A DNA stretch of 26,711 nucleotides from positions 1 to 26,711 of the forward strand of contig JALUUU010000222.1 in assembly GCA_027021185.1 (NCBI GenBank), given 5' to 3'. The first letter of the stretch is position 1. Each line of letters starts with the position of its first letter. Below are positions 14,636-22,066 of the stretch, piece after piece. The stretch comes from an archaeon. Its GTDB lineage: Archaea; Hydrothermarchaeota; Hydrothermarchaeia; Hydrothermarchaeales; JALUUU01. The position numbers were made by a program, and so were the translations under genes. A model generated the notes under the pieces. The model did no database searches and had not been told where the DNA came from. It worked only from the letters and a program-made list of their open reading frames with translations.

Positions 14636-15006
14636 AAATGGCGTCTGAGGAGGAAGTCGTTAAGAGCCCTCAGGGGTACAACGACACATCCCTCCATGCA
14701 GAACAAGGAGTCATCTAGGAAGGTCAATAAAATCGGGACAACTCTTTCTCCTGTAAGCTCCCTGTACCTCTCACATCTTCTGAAGTGCTTCCTAGCTTCT
14801 CGCCGCAAAGCACTTGTTCTTGACTTGGTTCTCAAATAGTATTTGCAGTCAAAAGCTAGGGTAAGATTTTCTTCCTTGGCAATAACATCTATCTCATATC
14901 TTCTTGATCTGTCTTTGAAAACCTTTCTCAGCATGCACTCGAATCCATGGGATTCTAGTGCTTTAAACGTCAGCTCCTCCAGCTCCTGCCATTTATTGAC
15001 TTCCAT
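14572..15006 (-). CDS. PD-(D/E)XK nuclease-like protein (Mrr/RecB-type fold)
   Basis: The 144-residue protein has the pattern of a restriction-endonuclease-like core: an early helix (WQELEELTFKALESHGF), then YEIDVIAKEENLTLAFDCKYY, where Asp40 and Asp53-Cys54-Lys55 match the D-(x)n-(D/E)-x-K metal site. A basic helix (RREARKHFRRCERYRE) and a strand ending VVVPLRALNDFLL follow, as in short archaeal nuclease-like proteins. Its target is unknown; DNA repair and defence are both possible. No methylase partner is present, so a classical restriction system is unlikely. The gene converges on the TorD gene with a 64-nt overlap of coding ends and diverges from the B12-type radical SAM gene. Confidence 0.7.
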   Translation of the reverse strand: MEVNKWQELEELTFKALESHGFECMLRKVFKDRSRRYEIDVIAKEENLTLAFDCKYYLRTKSRTSALRREARKHFRRCERYRELTGERVVPILLTFLDDSLFCMEGCVVVPLRALNDFLLRRHFYLELFSRANLSVDVSMGSTP

Positions 15007-15077
15007 GTATAAGGGTTAGGTGTAACGATGTAATCATGGATTTCCAAGAGCACGGGAAAAGTAAAAAAGCATGGTTT

Positions 15078-15110
15078 CCTTTTTATACGTCTGGAGTGTA
15101 GATTATGGGC
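15078..15110 (+). promoter_or_regulatory. Promoter and ambiguous start of the B12-type radical SAM gene
   Basis: CTTTTTATAC at about 15079-15088 is centred 21-22 nt before the ATG at 15105 but about 27 nt before the second in-frame ATG at 15111, so a leaderless mRNA would favour 15111. GGAGTG at 15093-15098 would instead serve the ATG at 15105 if transcription starts farther upstream. Confidence 0.45.
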
Positions 15111-17237
15111 ATGAAGCTTGTGTTCTATCTAGACTACGATAAATTTCAGAGGCAGGAAGCACCGGCTATTCTTCCGTTTCTGCGGCTCCTGAGGGACAGG
15201 GGAAACAAAGTCGAGTTCGCTACTTCCCAGGGCAAATTATTAGAGGCTGTGAGAAGGGGATGCAGAGTTGCCGCCATATCTGTTTTCAGCTCAATTGAAC
15301 TTCGCGGAGCTCTTCGGGCAGCGCTGATGGTTAAGAAGGTTGATCCGCGAATCGTCACCTTTGTCGGTGGGAAAGGAGTCACCGGAATTGCTGATAATGT
15401 GATACACGCGATGGGGGTGGATGTTGTTGTTGAGGGCGAAGGCGAGCAGGTCCTGCCTGCTCTCCTGCATTGCCTGGAGAGCTGCCCTTTGGTGGAGGAC
15501 AAGCTTACAGAAAGTTTTTCCAAGAATGATCTTGTAGTTGGGAAGAGGGATAGGTATTACTTCGACGAGGAACTTAAAAACCTAATGGAGGAGGGTGTTC
15601 TTTACAAGAGCCCAATTCCCCGAGACGCAGGGGAAAAAATGATCGCCGCTGAGTTCACGAGGGAGATCGATGCTGCAGATCGAAGGATGTCTTTCCCTGT
15701 TCCGGTAGCAGGGGTGCACGTGAAGACCTATGAAGGAGAAATTCTAAGGTCCGTCCCTGATTACAGAAAAACCTATAAAAACGGCTTTAAGTCCTCGGAG
15801 AAAGAGGATCTAGGGTATCCCTCATCATTTAAAGAATACCTCCGGCATGCCACGCCTTTTCCCACTGAAGAGGAACTAAACGAGTCTTTAGAGTATCCCT
15901 GGGACATATTTGAGGAAGGAGGATGGAAAGCTCTCAGCATTTATGCCCAGAGGGGATGCAACTGGGGAAAGTGCTCCTATTGCGGCATATCTACGCCATT
16001 CGGCCGCAGACTTTCACCGACGAAGGTTGTGGAATGGCTCAAAGAGGCCAGGGATCACGGGGTTACTATGGCGACCTTCGAAGACGACCAGTTCCTCCAA
16101 AACAAGAAGTGGGTTGAGGAGCTATGTAGCAGGATAGTGGAGGAAGGGCTTCAGGAGGATTTCCAATTTGGCGCCATGATACGTGTGGATGCCGTGAGGC
16201 AGCACGACATCCTCAAGAAGCTGAGAGATGCGAGTTTTATCAAGCTCCAGATAGGCGTGGAAAGTTTTGTTCCCGAGAAAATTCGCTACTTCAGAAAAAC
16301 AGTTCCTGGGAAAGAGGAGGACTACGTTGAAAAAGCCCTGGCCCTCGTGGACAGCTGCTTAATCCTCGGAATCCAGCCGGGGATCTTTATCATCACCACA
16401 CGGCCAAAAGAGGAGGGTGCCTTGGTGGAGGTGGCTGAGGAACTTAAGAAAATATCCCAGATCCTGCTGCACTGTTATAAAGATTTCTCACGCCTCCCCA
16501 CTGTAAGCTTCAACGACATCCTCATGGCATATCCTGGTGCCCCTCTCCTAGACAGAGAGGCATGCAAGAATATTCTGGTTCCCTTAGGACCTGAGAAGAC
16601 AGATGAGGGGCTTGTATTTTCCTCTCTATCCATCCCCTACATATTCGAGCTTAAAAGCATAGCCCTCGCGAATTTCATCGGCAACCTCCGGGAGATAAGC
16701 AAGCGCCGAGGCCTGCCGCCAGAGATGGCAAACGAGACCCTCGAACACATGGAAGACCTGGTGGAGGCCCTTGAGCTTTCCGCTGAGCAGCTCATAACTG
16801 AGATAGGCATTGCCCTGAGGTTCGTTGAATCACTGGATGCTGATGAGGATGAGAAGAGGAGATTGATGAAGACCCTTATAATCAGGGAATGCAGTCCGCG
16901 GGAAATCCTAAGAGACAAGGACACCACGGAGATTCGGACATCTGCGGAGGAGGAGAGAGAACAGGTCCTAAGGCTGTGTGGTGATATCAGGGCGAACCTT
17001 ATCGCCGTCGAAGACCCCATGACCAAGGAGGTTAATGAACATCTGATAGCTGTGAGAAAGAAACTCAAAGCTCTGGAGGCAGCACCCTCAACGCCCCTGG
17101 AGTTTAAGAAACAAATAGATGCCCTAAGAAAGGAGACAGCCGACCTCCTTCAGAGGATGTATCCCCTCTTCAGGGCTAGGCGAACCCTTATGTCCCTGCT
17201 GGAATTTATCGACGAATTTGAGGGTCACCGGGGTTGA
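15105..17237 (+). CDS. B12-binding-domain radical SAM protein, function unknown
   Basis: Residues ~1-135 resemble a cobalamin-binding Rossmann domain (FLRLLRDRGNKVEFATS, VVVEGEGEQVLPALL); the DxHxxG lower-ligand motif is absent, as in many class B radical SAM enzymes. The radical SAM site is RGCNWGKCSYCGIS with Cys285, Cys290 and Cys293, a CX4CX2C variant of the usual CX3CX2C. FEDDQFLQNKKWVEEL and IGVESFVPEKIRYFRKTV follow, typical of the barrel. The C-terminal ~190 residues are helical and highly charged, with likely coiled coil (REEREQVLR, LQRMYPLFRARRTL). No product or substrate gene sits beside it. Methylation of an unreactive carbon or another B12-dependent reaction is possible. Its 3' end overlaps the convergent gene by 32 nt. 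Confidence 0.85.
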   Translation: MGMKLVFYLDYDKFQRQEAPAILPFLRLLRDRGNKVEFATSQGKLLEAVRRGCRVAAISVFSSIELRGALRAALMVKKVDPRIVTFVGGKGVTGIADNVIHAMGVDVVVEGEGEQVLPALLHCLESCPLVEDKLTESFSKNDLVVGKRDRYYFDEELKNLMEEGVLYKSPIPRDAGEKMIAAEFTREIDAADRRMSFPVPVAGVHVKTYEGEILRSVPDYRKTYKNGFKSSEKEDLGYPSSFKEYLRHATPFPTEEELNESLEYPWDIFEEGGWKALSIYAQRGCNWGKCSYCGISTPFGRRLSPTKVVEWLKEARDHGVTMATFEDDQFLQNKKWVEELCSRIVEEGLQEDFQFGAMIRVDAVRQHDILKKLRDASFIKLQIGVESFVPEKIRYFRKTVPGKEEDYVEKALALVDSCLILGIQPGIFIITTRPKEEGALVEVAEELKKISQILLHCYKDFSRLPTVSFNDILMAYPGAPLLDREACKNILVPLGPEKTDEGLVFSSLSIPYIFELKSIALANFIGNLREISKRRGLPPEMANETLEHMEDLVEALELSAEQLITEIGIALRFVESLDADEDEKRRLMKTLIIRECSPREILRDKDTTEIRTSAEEEREQVLRLCGDIRANLIAVEDPMTKEVNEHLIAVRKKLKALEAAPSTPLEFKKQIDALRKETADLLQRMYPLFRARRTLMSLLEFIDEFEGHRG

Positions 17238-17733
17238 TTCTGTCCACTCCCAGTTTCTCTATCTCCATCTTTATTAATGGGAGGGGTATGGAGCCGACGA
17301 ATTTTACTTCGTCATTAATCGTTACCACCAGTTTTGCCCCCCCATCAAGTAACCGCTTCACCTCAGGGAACATGGAGACATCCTCAGAGGAGGTGTCCAC
17401 GCTCTCGACTGCAACTTTTCCCCCGTATATGCGGTTGAACAGATTCTGCAGGATCTCCTGGTCCAGCTCAAGGGTCTCGACGACACATTCTTCGTCGTCG
17501 CTGCTGCACGCCTCGGCTAGTTTTTTAGGCCCGAATATCCTTATAACAACTTGGGCATTCTTCGGTGTGGGGGGCTTTAGTTCATCCCCTTCCACGGCTA
17601 TATAGTTGGGGCATGCCCTCTCGACCCAGGGATCGATACTGTATTTTCCAGACGTGCTGTCATATTTAGCTCCATAGCACGGCCTCCCCATTAGCCTACA
17701 GTTTTCGTTGCTTCTATGTTCACATTGCTGCAT
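17206..17733 (-). CDS. Cys-rich N-terminus plus possible thioredoxin-fold protein, unknown function
   Basis: I do not recognise the family. Residues ~1-45 contain four cysteines (QQCEHRSNENCRLMGRPC, then RACPNYIAVEG) that could bind a metal. The rest (VVIRIFGPKKLAEACSSDDEEC, then LLDGGAKLVVTINDEVKFVGS and PLPLIKMEIEKLG) has the beta-alpha-beta rhythm and final helix of thioredoxin-like proteins, with Cys pairs away from a normal CxxC. The ATG at 17733 is preferred to the TTG at 17739 because GAGGGA lies six bases upstream, overlapping the stop region of the DUF411 gene. It is the last gene of the RNR operon. A redox or metal-handling role is inference. Confidence 0.65.
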   Translation of the reverse strand: MQQCEHRSNENCRLMGRPCYGAKYDSTSGKYSIDPWVERACPNYIAVEGDELKPPTPKNAQVVIRIFGPKKLAEACSSDDEECVVETLELDQEILQNLFNRIYGGKVAVESVDTSSEDVSMFPEVKRLLDGGAKLVVTINDEVKFVGSIPLPLIKMEIEKLGVDRINPGDPQIRR

Positions 17734-17744
17734 GGACAATCCCT

Positions 17745-18188
17745 CTACATTCTTGCGTACTCTTTTATTTCTCCATTAGATATCGAATAGATTATGAATG
17801 GTCCTCTTTTGACTCCACTCATCCCCGGAGACCCTTCAGGCATGCCTGGGAGGGCTATGCCATTTATATCTGGCTGCTCCTTAAGAAGCTTATTTATCCC
17901 CTCAACAGGCACATGGCCCTCTACGTAGTACTTGCCAACCTTTAAGGTATGGCATGACCACATCTCCTCCGGCACCCCAAGGGTCTTCTTTATTTCAGTG
18001 GGATCGCTAACCTCTATTACTTTAACCTTGAATCCTTTTGCCTTCAGATATTCTGCGTATTTGCCGCAACATGCGCAGGTTGGAGATTTATACATTTCTA
18101 TCTCAATGGCCTGCTGTGCTCCTGACTGAAGGCAGGCGGAGAAAAGTAAAAGGCCGATTAATGCTAAAAAAACGCCCTTCATATTCAT
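17745..18188 (-). CDS. DUF411 family lipoprotein with CxCC motif
   Basis: The protein has 147 residues. MNMKGVFLALIGLLLFSAC is a short charged start, a hydrophobic stretch and a lipobox-like FSAC, so it should be anchored outside the membrane. The mature part is DUF411: KSPTCACCGKYAEYLKAKGF, then WSCHTLKVGKYYVEGHVPVE and a final strand region. DUF411 proteins are small thioredoxin-like proteins often found with metal-resistance genes and proposed to bind copper or another soft metal. The CACC and SCHT cysteines are all present. It lies 9 nt after the Cys-rich small-domain gene and 11 nt before the unknown Cys-rich gene. A link to the RNR is only positional. An alternative start at 18182 would remove two residues. 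Confidence 0.85.
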   Translation of the reverse strand: MNMKGVFLALIGLLLFSACLQSGAQQAIEIEMYKSPTCACCGKYAEYLKAKGFKVKVIEVSDPTEIKKTLGVPEEMWSCHTLKVGKYYVEGHVPVEGINKLLKEQPDINGIALPGMPEGSPGMSGVKRGPFIIYSISNGEIKEYARM

Positions 18189-18197
18189 AGATTCTAG

Positions 18198-18572
18198 TTA
18201 AGGGCGGTTAAAGATATAGTTTTCCCTCAGCGGTTTTATCAACCTCATGGTCCAGATAATCTCCCCCCTTTCTATCTCCTCAATGGGTCTGCCCTTTTCT
18301 TTAAGCTCTTTAAGAATGTTCTTAGCCATCTCAGGCTCGTGAACCACTCTGCAGTGGCTGCAGTCCCATATCCGCCTACCAGTGGGGCTCATGACGAATT
18401 CGCCGTGGCTCAGCAAGCAGGGATAAAATGGGCAGAAACACCACGTGCAGTCCTGCTTGTCGAAAGAGCATGGATAGTACTTGCAGGAGGTGTTTCCCCC
18501 TTTTATATCTCCCCTCTTTAGGGCCTGGTTAATGTACTTCCTAGCCAGATGGTTCCACATCCCTCTGCCCAC
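18198..18572 (-). CDS. Cysteine-rich small-domain protein
   Basis: The 124-residue protein contains CKYYPCSFDKQDCTWCFCPF, then YPCLLSHGEF and WDCSHCRVVHEP, a packed set of nine cysteines that matches the 'cysteine-rich small domain' found alone or fused to cobalamin-pathway proteins such as CobD-like decarboxylases and CobZ. It probably binds a metal or Fe-S cluster. A helical tail (NILKELKEKGRPIEEIERG) follows. Its ATG directly abuts the stop of the B12-dependent ribonucleotide reductase. The known association of the domain with cobalamin genes makes this pairing meaningful, for example in cofactor supply, but that is inference. Confidence 0.8.
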   Translation of the reverse strand: MGRGMWNHLARKYINQALKRGDIKGGNTSCKYYPCSFDKQDCTWCFCPFYPCLLSHGEFVMSPTGRRIWDCSHCRVVHEPEMAKNILKELKEKGRPIEEIERGEIIWTMRLIKPLRENYIFNRP

Positions 18573-20714
18573 CTAGAGAGTACAGGACTCTTTGGTACAG
18601 CCTCCGGCATACTCCAGAGGCACCGCTTTCTGAGGTTCTTTCTCTGTTTTGGACTCCTCTTTTTTCCTGTTCACCTTGCCCACATTTAAAACCTGCTCCT
18701 CTCTGCTGCCATCTCTATAAACAGTTATTCCTTTGCATCCCAGCTCATATGCAAGGATGAAGACCTTCTCAACATCCTGCTGGGTGGCGCTGTTGGCGAA
18801 GTTAACGGTCTTGCTCACCGCGTTATCCACGTACCGCTGAAAAGCCGCCTGCATCCTTACATGCCACTCAGGCGAAACCTCGTGAGCCGTTATGAAGACA
18901 CGCCGGACATCCGCAGGTATCTCTTCTATGTGCTGAACCGATCCCTCCTTTGCAATCCTGTGGATGAGTTCGTCTGTATAGAAACCTCTCTCTTTCGCCA
19001 CTTTCTCGAAGTGGGGATTAAGCTCCAGGAGCTCTGTGTTGTCCATGACATTCCTGATGAAGCAGACAGCGAAAATAGGCTCTATTCCGGAGCTGCATCC
19101 TGCGATTATGCTCAGAGTACCGGTGGGGGCAATGGTCGTGGTGGTGGCGTTGCGCATGGCCGTATAGCCCCTCTTTTCCCATATACTTCCCCTGAAGTTG
19201 GGGAAGCTTCCTCTCTCCTCCGCAAGCTTAACAGATGCCACCTTGCTCTCGTCATAGATGAACTTCATGACCCTCTCCGCCATGGCGATGGCATCCTCAG
19301 AATCATAGGGTATGCCGAGCTGGAGCAGCATATCAGCGAATCCCATAACCCCAAGGCCGATCTTTCTGTTTGCCTGAACCATTTCGGTTATCTTATCCAG
19401 GGGGAACTTATTCATGTCGATGACATTGTCTAGGAAGTGAACCGCTGTGTGAACTGTCCTTCTAAGCTTATCCCAGTCCACAGTGGCCGCACCATCAACA
19501 GTTTTCACCATTTTCGACAGATTTATACTGCCCAGATTGCAGGCTTCGTATGGCAGAAGGGGCTGTTCACCGCATGGGTTAGTGCTCTCGATCTCGCCCA
19601 CGTGGGGGGTGGGATTGTCCCTGTTTATGCGATCAAGGAATATTATCCCCGGCTCACCGTTCTTCCATGCCATGGTGACTATCAAGTCAAAAACGGTGCG
19701 GGCGCTGAGCTTCTTAATCTCCTCACCAGTCCTTGGGTTGATGAGAGAGTAGCTTTTATCACTCTTCACCGCCTCCATGAACTCCTCAGTGATGCCTACG
19801 CTTATGTTGAAGTTGTTAAGGACGTCGTTCTTCTCTTTGGCCACTATGAAATCCAGGATATCTGGATGATCAACCCGGAGGATACCCATATTGGCTCCTC
19901 GTCTTCTTCCCCCCTGTTTTATCACATCTGTTGCAGCATCAAAGACCCGCATAAAAGATATAGGACCTGAGGCCACACCCATAGTGCTCTTCACCAAGTC
20001 GCTCTTAGGCCTTAGGCGCGAGAAACTGAAGCCGGTGCCTCCCCCGGTTTTATGGATTAGAGCGGTGTACTTCACTGCGTTAAAAATCTTCTCTATGGAG
20101 TCCTCAACCGGCAGGACAAAGCAGGCGCTTAGCTGACCGAGATCCGTGCCCGCGTTCATAAGAGTTGGTGAATTTGGGAGGAACTCCAGCTTAGCCATGA
20201 GGTCATAGAACTTGGATGCAGTGGTTTTTACGTCCGCATCTGGATCGTAGATCAGGTCTGCCTGAGCAACGAAGTCGGCGACCCGCTTAAGCATGGTGCT
20301 GGGGGTCTCAAGGACTCTGCCTTCCTCGTCTTTTAACAGATATCTCTTCTCGAGGACCTTGACTGCGCTGAAGGTTAGCTTCAAATCGTCGTGAACGCCA
20401 AAGAGCCTCTTCTTGGTCTCTCTTACCTCGTTTCTTTTCTGGCGGTACAGTATGTATGCTTTAGCTATCTTCACGTGCTTGTCTTCGATGAGGACCTTCT
20501 CCACAACATCCTGGATCTCCTCAACATCTGGCATCCCCTGTCCATCGTATTTCTCCTCAAGGATGCTGACCACTCTTTTTGAAAGCCTATCCGCCAATTC
20601 CCTATCCGCCTCACCCACGGAGGCAGAAGCCTTGTATATCGCTACGGCAATTTTCTCCCTGTCAAAGGGCACGATTCGCCCATCCCGCTTCTTAATTTCC
20701 TTAATGGCACCCAT
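18573..20714 (-). CDS. nrdJ: Adenosylcobalamin-dependent ribonucleotide reductase (class II)
   Basis: This enzyme makes deoxyribonucleotides with a thiyl radical generated from adenosylcobalamin, so it works without oxygen and without a small subunit. The 713-residue chain starts with an ATP-cone (about 3-95; IKKRDGRIVPFDREKIAVAI), then the barrel with NSPTLMNAGT, redox pair Cys198 (QLSACF) and Cys392 (EACNLGS), and the catalytic triad Asn379, Cys381 and Glu383 in NPCGEQPL. The C-terminal GGCTKESC (Cys706, Cys711) is the shuttle pair that re-reduces the active site. No nrdB or nrdG lies nearby, and the sequence lacks a class III glycyl radical site. It leads an operon with three Cys-rich genes. 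Its promoter is at 20786-20875. Confidence 0.95.
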   Translation of the reverse strand: MGAIKEIKKRDGRIVPFDREKIAVAIYKASASVGEADRELADRLSKRVVSILEEKYDGQGMPDVEEIQDVVEKVLIEDKHVKIAKAYILYRQKRNEVRETKKRLFGVHDDLKLTFSAVKVLEKRYLLKDEEGRVLETPSTMLKRVADFVAQADLIYDPDADVKTTASKFYDLMAKLEFLPNSPTLMNAGTDLGQLSACFVLPVEDSIEKIFNAVKYTALIHKTGGGTGFSFSRLRPKSDLVKSTMGVASGPISFMRVFDAATDVIKQGGRRRGANMGILRVDHPDILDFIVAKEKNDVLNNFNISVGITEEFMEAVKSDKSYSLINPRTGEEIKKLSARTVFDLIVTMAWKNGEPGIIFLDRINRDNPTPHVGEIESTNPCGEQPLLPYEACNLGSINLSKMVKTVDGAATVDWDKLRRTVHTAVHFLDNVIDMNKFPLDKITEMVQANRKIGLGVMGFADMLLQLGIPYDSEDAIAMAERVMKFIYDESKVASVKLAEERGSFPNFRGSIWEKRGYTAMRNATTTTIAPTGTLSIIAGCSSGIEPIFAVCFIRNVMDNTELLELNPHFEKVAKERGFYTDELIHRIAKEGSVQHIEEIPADVRRVFITAHEVSPEWHVRMQAAFQRYVDNAVSKTVNFANSATQQDVEKVFILAYELGCKGITVYRDGSREEQVLNVGKVNRKKEESKTEKEPQKAVPLEYAGGCTKESCTL

Positions 20715-20785
20715 CTTAAATCCCCCTGCTCGAATAACGAGGGCACAAGCGTGTTTTTTTGATTATCGAACCAAATAAACACAGG

Positions 20786-20875
20786 TTGTTAATAACAATA
20801 ATGAATCCATGGTATATAAAGTTTTTGAAATAAATTTCTTTTGTTTTTTTGGGTAATTGGTTAATAAAATTAACC
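20786..20875 (-). promoter_or_regulatory. nrdJ: Ribonucleotide reductase promoter with two palindromes
   Basis: On the minus strand CTTTATATACC (complement of 20811-20821) is a strong TATA box that predicts a start near 20790 and a ~75-nt leader. TTGTTA-A-TAACAA at 20786-20798 sits on that start. GGTTAAT-AAA-ATTAACC at 20859-20875 lies ~50 bp upstream of the TATA box. Both are perfect inverted repeats. The whole 20715-20919 gap holds no gene. Confidence 0.55.
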
Positions 20876-20919
20876 TCTCTTCCCGTTATGAAATTTTTAC
20901 TAGAATAGGGTTTGAGAGA

Positions 20920-21522
20920 TTAACTTTCTCCCCGATGCCTACTTGCCTTTTTTTTATTTTTCGACATCAGTTTAATGATGTCTGCCTTAGTAATTATCCC
21001 CACAACTTTGCCTCTGTCCACTACAAGCACCGCCGGGTTAGCTTCCACAAATCTCGAGACGGTGGTTACATCTAGGTTTTTGCTGACCGTGGGGAAACCA
21101 TCGTTCATGACCTCCACCACCGGCTTCATGGATATCCTCGACAGATCCTTCTCAGAGGCAACCTCGCTCACCAGGCAGCCCTCTGATATGCTTCCCACCT
21201 GAACACCGTTTTCTAGCACAGGTAGCTGGGATATGCCGTTATCCTTCATGAGCCTCGTGGCATAGGATATCGTGTCTTCAGGGGTTACGTGGACAACCGG
21301 CGACTTCATTATATCCCCTGCACATAGACCCTTCGTCACCCTGGCCTCTTTCAACACGCCGCATATCTTTTTCAGGGTAGAGAGCCTTGGATCTATATCC
21401 CCTGCCTCTATTCGAGCGATGAGAGATTGGCTGACACCAGCACGCTTGGCCAGCTCGCTCTGGGTAAGGTCCAGCTTCAGCCTCAGCTTTCTAAGTTCTT
21501 CCCGGGTGGGCAGCTCGAACAT
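20920..21522 (-). CDS. XRE-type HTH regulator with paired CBS domains
   Basis: Residues ~5-60 form a Cro/C1-type HTH (LDLTQSELAKRAGVSQSLIARIEAGDIDPRLSTLKKI). Two CBS domains follow (GDIMKSPVVHVTPEDTISYA with SQLPVLENGVQVG, then VVEVMNDGFPTVSKNLDVTT with VLVVDRGKVVGIITKADII), which usually bind adenine nucleotides or SAM. Together they make a ligand-responsive transcription factor, a common archaeal arrangement. I chose the ATG at 21522 over the TTG at 21528. The direct repeat ATTATCTG lies ~30-48 bp upstream and could be its own operator. It precedes the RNR gene on the same strand across 205 bp. Regulation of RNR by it is possible but unsupported beyond position. Confidence 0.9.
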   Translation of the reverse strand: MFELPTREELRKLRLKLDLTQSELAKRAGVSQSLIARIEAGDIDPRLSTLKKICGVLKEARVTKGLCAGDIMKSPVVHVTPEDTISYATRLMKDNGISQLPVLENGVQVGSISEGCLVSEVASEKDLSRISMKPVVEVMNDGFPTVSKNLDVTTVSRFVEANPAVLVVDRGKVVGIITKADIIKLMSKNKKKASRHRGES

Positions 21523-21552
21523 GTCCAATAATAAATTCTTAACCCTATTATT

Positions 21553-21570
21553 ATTATCTGTAATTATCTG
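21553..21570. repeat. Tandem ATTATCTG direct repeat upstream of the HTH-CBS gene
   Basis: ATTATCTG occurs at 21553-21560 and again at 21563-21570, exactly one helical turn apart, in the short gap between the end of cgi121 and the HTH-CBS start. The spacing would place two protein contacts on the same DNA face. Confidence 0.4.
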
Positions 21571-21583
21571 ATGTAAGAGGCGG

Positions 21584-22066
21584 CTAGGAAGCCTCCAGAA
21601 GAGCGATCCTTTCTTTTATAATGTTCTTGAGAGCCATTACTCTCTCCTCGAATTCTTCGCCGGCAACTGCGGATATCTCCTTTTCCCCTATGCCGTAGGT
21701 TTCTTTCAACACCTTATATTTTTCCTCGGTAATGGCGTCTTCGTTTTTCTCCATGCATCCATACTCTGACAGCAGCTCAGATGGAAGCTCCTCACTCATG
21801 ATATAAACTTTCCTTGATTTCTTAACTCCAAAAATCTCCAGAGCCTTTTTAATCTGGCGCTGGGCACTTGCCCGGACGATTGCCTCTATCAGGGGGTCGC
21901 CGCTAATGTTGCTGCCCCTCTGGAAAGCCTTTTCAGCTTGAGACAGCGCGTATTCAATGTGCTCTCTACCAGCTATGCGCCCAGCGTCTAATACCTGGAT
22001 ATATGGATACCTGTCCAGAACTTCTACGCCTAGAGGCTTGCTGCATTCTATGTAGTAGACCCTCAT
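21584..22066 (-). CDS. cgi121: KEOPS complex subunit Cgi121
   Basis: Cgi121 binds the tRNA 3' end and helps the KEOPS complex make t6A at position 37 of ANN-decoding tRNAs. The 160-residue protein has the family core: AEKAFQRGSNISGDPLIEAI then RASAQRQIKKALEIFGVK, where the RQI-x-x-A and following FGV segments are the most conserved part of archaeal Cgi121. The C-terminal ~50 residues are helical and less conserved. Its ATG overlaps the stop of the methylthioadenosine phosphorylase gene as ATGA, so the two are translationally coupled. Other KEOPS genes (Kae1, Bud32, Pcc1) are not in the window, which is usual in archaea. I recognise it from motifs only. Confidence 0.75.
   Translation of the reverse strand: MRVYYIECSKPLGVEVLDRYPYIQVLDAGRIAGREHIEYALSQAEKAFQRGSNISGDPLIEAIVRASAQRQIKKALEIFGVKKSRKVYIMSEELPSELLSEYGCMEKNEDAITEEKYKVLKETYGIGEKEISAVAGEEFEERVMALKNIIKERIALLEAS

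Noticed and set aside
14572..15006. Restriction-modification system
   Set aside because: Only a short nuclease-like protein is present. There is no methyltransferase or specificity gene beside it.
18861..19970. Two long plus-strand open frames (190 and 177 codons) opposite the ribonucleotide reductase gene
   Set aside because: They lie wholly antisense to a clear, intact RNR gene, have no recognisable motifs or Shine-Dalgarno sites, and read as low-complexity shadow translation.
20715..20919. Possible cobalamin riboswitch ahead of the B12-dependent RNR gene
   Set aside because: I looked for the B12-box type core and long paired leader. The predicted leader is only ~75 nt and A/T-rich, too short for that riboswitch.
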